From contig JAEKKN010000017.1 of the NCBI GenBank assembly GCA_019510305.1, positions 248,001 through 312,000 on the forward strand: 64,000 bases of DNA. The letters run 5' to 3'. Below are positions 56,053 to 64,000 of the stretch, one piece after another. This DNA is from Microbacterium sp. GTDB taxonomy: Bacteria; Actinomycetota; Actinomycetes; Actinomycetales; Microbacteriaceae. Each line of letters starts with the position of its first letter. Position 1 is the stretch's first letter. Position numbers and translations under genes: made by a program. The notes under the pieces are model-generated. The model worked only from the letters and a program-made list of their open reading frames with translations. It ran no database searches and was not told the origin of the DNA.

Positions 56053-57453
56053 ATGTCGCAGGAGTTCGAACAGCAGGATGCCGGACAGGCCTCGCTCGAC
56101 CCGACGGGGGAGCACTACGACCTCGTGATCCGCGGGGAGCGCGTGCTCACCTCTGCCGGCATCCGGCCTCGCGAGGTCGGCGTCCGCGGTGGCGTCATCG
56201 TCGCGATGCAGCCGCTCGGCAACAACCTGAACGGCGGAGAGGTCATCGAACTCGCCGCCGATGAGACCTTGATCCCCGGCCTCGTCGACACGCACGTGCA
56301 CGTCAACGAGCCCGGTCGCACCGAGTGGGAGGGCTTCGCCTCCGCCACCCGCGCCGCCGCGGCCGGCGGCGTCACGACGATCGTCGACATGCCGCTGAAC
56401 AGCATCCCGCCCACAGTCAGCGTCGAGGCCCTGAACATCAAGCGCGAGGCCGCGAAGGGGCAGACGCATGTCGACGTCGGCTTCTGGGGCGGGGCGGTGC
56501 CGGGAAACACGGCCGACCTGAGACCCCTGCACGACGCCGGTGTCTTCGGCTTCAAGTGCTTCCTGCTGCACTCGGGCGTCGACGAGTTCCCGCCGCTCGA
56601 CGCGGACGAGCTCGAGAAGGACATGCGCGAGCTCTCGAACTTCGACTCGGTCATGATCGTGCACGCCGAAGACTCCCGGGCGATCGACCGCGCTCCGCAG
56701 CCCGAAGGCGACGACTACAGCAAGTTCCTCGCCTCGCGTCCGAGGGGAGCTGAGAACCTGGCGATCGCCGAGGTCATCGAGCGTGCTCGCTGGACGGGCG
56801 CCCGTGCGCACATCCTCCACTTGTCGTCATCCGACGCCCTGGCCATGCTCCGCACCGCCAAGCACGACGGGCTGAAGATCACGGTCGAGACGTGCCCGCA
56901 CTACCTGACGCTCACGGCCGAGGAGATCCCGCACGGGGCCACCCAGTTCAAGTGCTGCCCGCCGATCCGCGAGGCCGGCAACCGCGAGCTGTTGTGGCAG
57001 GGACTCGAAGACGGCACGATCGACTTCATCGTCTCGGACCACTCGCCGTCGACGCTCGACCTCAAGGACCTCGAGAACGGCGACTTCGCCGTGGCCTGGG
57101 GTGGTGTCGCCTCGCTGCAGCTCGGTCTGTCGCTGATCTGGACCGAGGCGCGTCAGCGCGGACTGTCTCTCGAGACGGTCGTGTCGTGGATGAGCGAGCG
57201 CCCCGCGCAGTTCGCCGGCCTCACCGGAAAGGGGCGCATCGCGCCCGGCTACGATGCCGACTTCTCGGTGTTCGCGGCCGACGACGCGTACGTGGTCGAC
57301 GTCGAGAAGCTTCACCACAAGAACCACCTCACGCCGTACCACGGCAAGGCGCTGGCCGGCGTCGTGCGCACGACGTACCTGCACGGCGAAGTCATCGACT
57401 TCGAGACCCCGCGCGGACGCCTGCTGCGCCGGGGCATGACCGACTCGGAGTGA
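56053..57453 (+). CDS. allB: Allantoinase
   Basis: A 466-aa cyclic amidohydrolase opening allantoin to allantoate. Metal ligands: H81 and H83 in 'GLVDTHVHVNEPG', carboxylated K168 in 'FGFKCFLLHSG', H204 in 'IVHAEDS', a further His in 'HILHLSS' and Asp in 'FIVSDHSPST'. Length and motifs are standard. It is last in the pucI operon, 60 bases after the racemase-like gene. Confidence 0.94.
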   Translation: MSQEFEQQDAGQASLDPTGEHYDLVIRGERVLTSAGIRPREVGVRGGVIVAMQPLGNNLNGGEVIELAADETLIPGLVDTHVHVNEPGRTEWEGFASATRAAAAGGVTTIVDMPLNSIPPTVSVEALNIKREAAKGQTHVDVGFWGGAVPGNTADLRPLHDAGVFGFKCFLLHSGVDEFPPLDADELEKDMRELSNFDSVMIVHAEDSRAIDRAPQPEGDDYSKFLASRPRGAENLAIAEVIERARWTGARAHILHLSSSDALAMLRTAKHDGLKITVETCPHYLTLTAEEIPHGATQFKCCPPIREAGNRELLWQGLEDGTIDFIVSDHSPSTLDLKDLENGDFAVAWGGVASLQLGLSLIWTEARQRGLSLETVVSWMSERPAQFAGLTGKGRIAPGYDADFSVFAADDAYVVDVEKLHHKNHLTPYHGKALAGVVRTTYLHGEVIDFETPRGRLLRRGMTDSE

Positions 57454-57490
57454 CCCGTGGAATGACCGTCAGCGGGGTGCTCGGCAGCGC

Positions 57491-58768
57491 TCAGCCGGCT
57501 GTGCGTCGACTGCGACCCGGGCGGGGATCGCGACCGCCGAAAGCGGCGACGCGATCCCAGATCCATTCCGCCGGACTCGGCGCGACCTCGACGTCGGGCA
57601 CCCCGGGCGAACGACGATACAGCTTTCCTCCGAGCCCCTCGAGGAGGTAGTCGCCGGCATCGTCCGTGAAGATCACCCAGAAATAGTCAGGCTTGTCGTC
57701 CCAGTCGCCCCAGGCGGCGGGGTCCTGCTCGACCCCGTCATTCATCTCGGCCACCTCGGCGCCGGTCATCAGCCGGAAGCGCTCCCCGGGGCCCCAGAGC
57801 TCGCCGGTGTCGGCCGCCTGGCCGTCATGCCAGGCGAAGATCGTGTCCTGGCCGCCCGATGCGACGGCGGCAGCCTGGTCGAGCGGCGGGCGCAGAGTCG
57901 CCGCCAGAGCCTCGGGCATCACCTCGTCGAGCGCGACGAGCGCATCCGCGAGATCGGCGCCGAAGGCCTTCGCCACGAAGCGTCGCCAGACGTATTCCCC
58001 CATCTGCATCTCGCGCATCGTGTCCATCGTCGCGGCGCCGGTGCGGATCGGCTCGAGGAAGCCTCTCGTGACCTTGACGCCGTTCTGCGCGAGTTCGAAG
58101 GTCGGGTCCTCGCGCAGCGCTCGCTGGAACAGATCGAGCGCCTCGTCTGGCCGATAGCTGTTCAGGTATGCGTAGCCGAGCGTCACCGCGAGCAGGTACT
58201 CCGTCGGATCTGCGGCGTACGCCTCCTCCGCGGCGGGCAGGAGGCGCTCGGGGTCAGCCGCCGTGGCGAAGAGTCGTGTGGCGCGCTGTCCCAGCGCGAT
58301 GGCATGCTCCTGCGCGCCCTGCGCGGCGGCGATCCCCACCGCCTCGTCGATGCGGCGCCAGCCTTCCTCGGCGCGGCCGGTGTACGCCAGGGCGCTGCCG
58401 AGCTCCATGTGCTCGATCCAATCGGCATCCGGCTGCTCGCGCAGCACGATCTCGCAGAGCCGGAGAGCCTCGGCGAAGTCGCCGTCGGACATCTCGAGGT
58501 CGCGGAGCTTCTTCACCGCGTTCAGATACTGGCGGTCCCGCCGCCCGATGAGGTCTCGAAGCAGGCGTCTCGCCTCGTCGATCTCGCCGCACGCCTCGCG
58601 GTGCAGAGCGATGAGCACGATCATGCCGGTGAACGAGGGCTCGCGGGCGAGCACGCTGTGCGCGAGCTCGGGGATGCGCGGATGGGTCGGCTGCGCATCC
58701 CAGAGCTCCCACGCGAGGTCACGGTCGTGCTCGATGGCCGATCGTTCGTCGTTCGTCGTCGTGTTCAT
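57491..58768 (-). CDS. TPR-repeat protein (paralogue 1) of the AAA+ operon
   Basis: A 425-aa protein. Helical TPR-like repeats cover about 25-250 ('FAEALRLCEIVLREQPDADWIEHMELGSALAYTGRAEEGW'-type units, cited in part). A separate domain at about 310-415 has 'LWGPGERFRLMTGAEVAEM', 'DYFWVIFTDDAGDYLLEGLGGKLYRR' and 'WIWDRVAAFGG'. I recognise no family for that domain. It overlaps its paralogue (ATGA) and lies two genes after an AAA+ ATPase. The likely role is substrate or partner binding for the ATPase. Confidence 0.65.
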   Translation of the reverse strand: MNTTTNDERSAIEHDRDLAWELWDAQPTHPRIPELAHSVLAREPSFTGMIVLIALHREACGEIDEARRLLRDLIGRRDRQYLNAVKKLRDLEMSDGDFAEALRLCEIVLREQPDADWIEHMELGSALAYTGRAEEGWRRIDEAVGIAAAQGAQEHAIALGQRATRLFATAADPERLLPAAEEAYAADPTEYLLAVTLGYAYLNSYRPDEALDLFQRALREDPTFELAQNGVKVTRGFLEPIRTGAATMDTMREMQMGEYVWRRFVAKAFGADLADALVALDEVMPEALAATLRPPLDQAAAVASGGQDTIFAWHDGQAADTGELWGPGERFRLMTGAEVAEMNDGVEQDPAAWGDWDDKPDYFWVIFTDDAGDYLLEGLGGKLYRRSPGVPDVEVAPSPAEWIWDRVAAFGGRDPRPGRSRRTAG

Positions 58769-60039
58769 CCTCTCGGAGCCCTTCCTGGTCGCGGCTCCTC
58801 GCCGCCGAAGTCGACGACGCGATCCCAGACCCAGTCGGCGAGGCTGGGGGCGACCTCGACATCCGGGCCGCCGACCGTCCGGCGGTACAGGCGCGAGGCG
58901 TACCCCTCGAAGAAGTACGAGCCCGCGTCGTCGGTCGCGATCGGGACGAAGGCGTCGTCCTCGGACCACGTCGGCCAGGCGCCTGGGTCCTGAGCGGCGG
59001 CCGCCATCGCGTCGACCTCGGCGCCCGAGAGCAGCCGAACCGGTTCTCCGAGCCCCCAGGCGTCGCCGGTGCCGGGGTCTTGACCGTCATGCCAGCCGAG
59101 GAGGGAGCGGTTTCCCTCCGTGGCCTCGAGCTTCTTCCTGCGCAGGGGTCCGCGCAGTGCCCGTACGAGCGCGCGCGGCAGCACGCGGCTCAGCGCGGCC
59201 AGCGCGTGCTCGATGTCGAGATCGAAGATCTGCTCGTGCATGATCCGCCAGGCCATCTCTCCCATGCCCGCCTCGCGGAGCTGGTCCATCGTCGCGTCGC
59301 CGCGCTCGATCGGTTCGAGGAAACCGCGCGCCATGATCATGCCGCCCTGCGCGACGGTGTCGGTCGGGTCCTCGCGGAGCACGCGCTGGAACAGGTCGCG
59401 CGCGTCCGCCGCGCGGTAGTCGTACAGATAGGCGTACGCCAGGGCGATCGAGAGCAGCCTCTCCCACGGGCTCGCAGCGATCGCCGCCTCGGCGGCCGGG
59501 AGGAAGCGCTCGGGCGGCGCCCCGGTCGAGAGGAACAGCAGCGCCCGCTTGGCGAGGACCTTCGGAATGAGGGTGGGATCGACTCGACCCGTCCACACCA
59601 CCGCCTCGTCCATGAGGTCCCACCCGTCGGTGCGGCTGCCGGTGAACACGGTCGCGGCGCCGAGCATCATCAGGTCGAGCCACTCGACCTCTTCCCCGCC
59701 CTGCATCGCGTGCTCGGCGAGCCGGAGGGCCTCATCGAATCTCCGGTTCTCGTACTCGAGGTCGCGGAGGATGCGGACCGCAGTGAGGCGGTAGCCGTCC
59801 TGAAAGCCGATGAGCTGACGCAGCTCTCGACGCGCGTCATCGAGCTCGCCTCGTGCCTGGTGATGAAGGGCGAGGATGAGGTAGGTGCCGGTGAAGCGGG
59901 GTTCGCGTGCGAGGACGCTGTGGGCCAGGGTGGCGATCCTGCGGTTGGTCGGCTGCGCGCCGAGCAGCTCGAGGGCGAGGTCGCGGTCTCGGACGATGGC
60001 GACCTGCTCGAGGTTGTCGCGGTCGTCGTGGTGTGTCAC
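58765..60039 (-). CDS. TPR-repeat protein (paralogue 2) of the AAA+ operon
   Basis: A 424-aa paralogue of the next gene, with the same order: 'LAHSVLAREPRFTGTYLILALHHQARGE' TPR start, 'RGFLEPIERGDATMDQLREAGMGE' middle and 'LGEPVRLLSGAEVDAM...SYFFEGYASRLYRR...WVWDRVVDFGG' end domain. The start is GTG at 60037-60039, overlapping the AAA+ stop. Two diverged copies retained side by side suggest a hetero-oligomeric adaptor. Confidence 0.65.
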   Translation of the reverse strand: MTHHDDRDNLEQVAIVRDRDLALELLGAQPTNRRIATLAHSVLAREPRFTGTYLILALHHQARGELDDARRELRQLIGFQDGYRLTAVRILRDLEYENRRFDEALRLAEHAMQGGEEVEWLDLMMLGAATVFTGSRTDGWDLMDEAVVWTGRVDPTLIPKVLAKRALLFLSTGAPPERFLPAAEAAIAASPWERLLSIALAYAYLYDYRAADARDLFQRVLREDPTDTVAQGGMIMARGFLEPIERGDATMDQLREAGMGEMAWRIMHEQIFDLDIEHALAALSRVLPRALVRALRGPLRRKKLEATEGNRSLLGWHDGQDPGTGDAWGLGEPVRLLSGAEVDAMAAAAQDPGAWPTWSEDDAFVPIATDDAGSYFFEGYASRLYRRTVGGPDVEVAPSLADWVWDRVVDFGGEEPRPGRAPRG

Positions 60040-61280
60040 CGCATGCCCTGCTTGACCCGGTAGGCGCGCAGCTGGTCGAAGGTGCCGTCGTCGACGCCGT
60101 ATTCGATCACGGGGGCCACCTGGTCGAACCAGCTCGTGGTGGAGGGAGTGATGCTCGCCGCGGACTCGAGCAGGCCCTCGGTGGTGACGGGGACGATCGC
60201 TCCCGCCGCCATCGACGCGGTGAGCGAGCGCTGCAGCGCGTGCTTCGCGACCTGGGCGATGTCGGCTCCCGAGAACCCCTCGGTCGCAGCGGCGACGGCG
60301 ATGACATCGACGTCGTCCTGCGGCTTGCCGTCGAGGTCGCCCTGCAGGATCGCGGCGCGGGCGACCGCATCCGGCGGCAGCACGAGCACGGTCTTGTCGA
60401 TGCGACCGGGGCGACGCAGGGCGGGGTCGATGTCCCACGGCCGGTTCGTCGCGGCGAGGAAGTAGACCCCGTCGTTCTCGCTCGTCACGCCGTCGAGCTC
60501 TTCGAGCAGCTGGGTCACGATCATCCGCATCGACTGCGATCCGCCGCCGCCCGATGCCCGGCGTCCTCCGAGAGCGTCGAACTCGTCGAAGAAGATCACG
60601 CACGGCGCGGCTGCTCTGGCATCGCGGAACACGCTCTGGATCGCCCTCTCGCTCTCGCCGATCCAGGCGCTGAGCAGGTCGGCGAGGGTGACGTGGATGA
60701 AGGAGGCGCCGAGGTCGCCGGCGATCGCCTTAGCGATGAACGTCTTCCCGCAGCCGGGCGGACCGTACATCAGGAGCGACCCGCCCGGCTTCTGCCCGAA
60801 CGCCGCCGCGAGCGCAGGGTTGCGCAGCGGGGCGAGGAACGTCGAGTCGAGGTGCTGCTTGACCTCGGCGAGACCGGCCACGTCGGCGAGGGTCACCTGC
60901 GGGCGCTCCGCATCCCACAAGCCGGGCTGCTCGATCCGATCCCCGGTCGCAGCGTCGTCGTCCGCCGCGACCGGGGCTCGCGATGGCGCCTCCGGCTCGG
61001 GGACCCGCGCCGAGTCCGGTTCCGCGGCCGCACGCGGCGTGTCTGATGGCGCGGTGTTCGCCTTTCCGCTGCGCAGCCGTGCGGCCATCACGCGCGCCCG
61101 GAGCACGCGGGCGCGGGCGGGGTCGCCGCCGTGCGCCTCGAAGGCGTCGATCTCGGTCGCCGCCTGATCCGGATCTCGTTCCAGCAGCAGGGTTATGAAG
61201 TCCTCCCGCAGCGCGATGTTCTGCGGATCCTGCGCGACCTCGGCAGCGATCACCGCGAGAAACTCGTCGTCGTGCGCCAT
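60036..61280 (-). CDS. CDC48/FtsH-like AAA+ ATPase with N-terminal helical region
   Basis: A 414-aa AAA+ protein. Residues 1-70 are TPR-like helices, 75-125 a Pro/Ala/acidic linker, and 127-400 one AAA domain: Walker A 'GPPGCGKT' (173-180), pore-side 'DLLSAWIGESE' (201-211), Walker B 'VIFFDEFDALGG' (228-239), and the second region of homology 'ATNRPWDIDPALRRPGRID' (277-295) with arginine fingers. Fold and motifs resemble p97/Vps4-type remodellers. It is first of three overlapping genes with two TPR proteins. Divergent from clpB, so a protein quality-control role is possible. Confidence 0.82.
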   Translation of the reverse strand: MAHDDEFLAVIAAEVAQDPQNIALREDFITLLLERDPDQAATEIDAFEAHGGDPARARVLRARVMAARLRSGKANTAPSDTPRAAAEPDSARVPEPEAPSRAPVAADDDAATGDRIEQPGLWDAERPQVTLADVAGLAEVKQHLDSTFLAPLRNPALAAAFGQKPGGSLLMYGPPGCGKTFIAKAIAGDLGASFIHVTLADLLSAWIGESERAIQSVFRDARAAAPCVIFFDEFDALGGRRASGGGGSQSMRMIVTQLLEELDGVTSENDGVYFLAATNRPWDIDPALRRPGRIDKTVLVLPPDAVARAAILQGDLDGKPQDDVDVIAVAAATEGFSGADIAQVAKHALQRSLTASMAAGAIVPVTTEGLLESAASITPSTTSWFDQVAPVIEYGVDDGTFDQLRAYRVKQGMR

Positions 61281-61358
61281 AGTGCCCCCTCAGCTGTCGT
61301 CAACGACCACCTCGATTCTTGCAGACGCGCCGAATCCTGACGCATGAACGCTCAGCGG

Positions 61359-61406
61359 TTGATCTACGGAGCAGCAGGCGGTAAAGTTGAGTCATAGTCA
61401 CTCAAC
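61359..61406 (+). promoter_or_regulatory. clpB promoter with HAIR operator
   Basis: TTGATC (61359-61364), 17 bases, TAAAGT (61382-61387). Overlapping the -10 is GTTGAGT-N7-ACTCAAC (61386-61406), the HspR-associated inverted repeat form (family consensus CTTGAGT-N7-ACTCAAG) with both outer C/G pairs swapped. HspR represses dnaK and clpB in actinobacteria, so heat-shock control is expected. Confidence 0.8.
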
Positions 61407-61433
61407 TTTGAAAGGGAGCATCGGGAGAACCGA

Positions 61434-63638
<2,205 letters not shown>

Positions 63639-63645
63639 GCCGCGT

Positions 63646-63687
63646 CGGGAAGAGGGGCGGATGCTGCGGCATCCGCCCCTCTTCCCG
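63646..63687 (+). terminator. Terminator hairpin after clpB
   Basis: A perfect 19-bp stem with a 4-base loop, left arm CGGGAAGAGGGGCGGATGC, 7 bases after the clpB stop. Confidence 0.8.
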
Positions 63688-63705
63688 TCTCCGGCGAGAG
63701 TCGCG

Positions 63706-63762
63706 CGAGGTGGCCCTTCGTGCCGCTTCGCGACGGTTGAAGCGGCACGAACTGCCACCTCG
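63706..63762. repeat. Large interrupted hairpin between clpB and the last gene
   Basis: Outer arms CGAGGTGGC/GCCACCTCG and inner arms TCGTGCCGCTTC/GAAGCGGCACGA with 3-base mismatched joints and a 9-base loop. Not needed as a second terminator, so it may be a mobile palindromic repeat. Confidence 0.5.
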
Positions 63763-63871
63763 AGGCGCGAAGAGCGTCGCTAGGAGGGGTGGCGGTAAAG
63801 TCGCAAGAAATATCACCTGACCGGGCTGTTTCCAGGGTCGGAATGTCGGTGGCCCCCTGTTGAATAGAGGC

Positions 63872-64000
63872 ATGACCAGCACCACTGACGCTCTCGCCCA
63901 GGTCGCCTCCGACCTGCGTACGGTGCTGGCCGACGACGCGCTCGCCGGGCTGAGCGACGCTGAGCGCGCCGAGGTTCTCCGGGGCTTCGGAGAGGTCGCT
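63872..64000 (+). CDS. N-terminus of a probable DUF222/HNH-endonuclease-type protein (partial)
   Basis: Forty-three residues are visible, starting MTSTTDALAQVASDLRTVL and continuing 'LAGLSDAERAEVLRGFGEVA', which resembles the opening of DUF222/HNH-signature proteins that are repeated in Microbacteriaceae genomes. The upstream 'CCCCTGTTGAATAGAGGC' just before the ATG is the kind of leader I associate with those genes. The gene runs out of the window, so the HNH motif cannot be confirmed. Confidence 0.5.
   Translation, partial: MTSTTDALAQVASDLRTVLADDALAGLSDAERAEVLRGFGEVA

Overview
The window is about 70% G+C, with short intergenic gaps, GTG/ATG starts and many ATGA/GTGA overlaps. Gene content and intergenic repeats point to an actinobacterium of the Microbacteriaceae, most likely Microbacterium or a close relative. 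This is inferred from protein style; there is no rRNA here. I saw no tRNA, rRNA, insertion sequence, prophage or CRISPR array.

Layout: (1) 1-8.5 kb is mixed housekeeping and accessory sequence: two GT4 glycosyltransferases, a LysE exporter, two proline-rich membrane paralogues, a GlxA-type regulator, a 49-aa orphan gene and a secreted GH46 chitosanase with extra domains. (2) 8.5-17.7 kb is a molybdenum-cofactor block: TANGO2-like/mog/moaC/moeA/moaD on the minus strand, moeZ-type/moaE on the plus strand, then modA/modB/modC/moaA behind an HTH-TOBE regulator. (3) 17.9-30.7 kb is purine oxidation: guanine deaminase, an AzgA permease, a MocA/XdhD/FAD/XdhC-like set resembling the E. coli xdhD locus, and a separate xdhABC operon. 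(4) 30.8-33.3 kb is an HExxH membrane protein and coaBC. (5) 33.3-57.5 kb is urate and allantoin degradation: CitE-like lyase, bcp, uraD-uraH-uox, NCS2 permease, SDR, aceE, an IclR regulator, malic enzyme/DUF6986 aldolase/allE, an MFS transporter, hyi-glxR-gcl-glxK, pucI, an Asp/Glu racemase-like protein and allantoinase. (6) 57.5-64 kb holds two TPR paralogues with a CDC48-like AAA+ ATPase, an N-domain-less ClpB under a HAIR operator, and the start of a probable DUF222/HNH protein.

How they fit: the genes describe guanine to xanthine to urate to hydroxyisourate to OHCU to allantoin to allantoate, then ureidoglycine to ureidoglycolate to glyoxylate. The molybdenum block can supply the cofactor of the xanthine dehydrogenases. 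Glyoxylate has a glycerate route (gcl, glxR, hyi, glxK) and, I propose, a second route through malate and malic enzyme. Allantoate amidohydrolase and a ureidoglycolate-cleaving enzyme are not in the window.

The strongest new signal is regulatory. Ten promoter regions carry two 15-bp boxes of form TTYYR-N5-YRRAA whose starts are exactly 21 bp apart, usually beginning at or just after the -10. They precede most of the purine operons, a gene-less leader at 38.5 kb and the 49-aa orphan gene. The IclR-family protein at 42511-43278 is the obvious candidate to read them.
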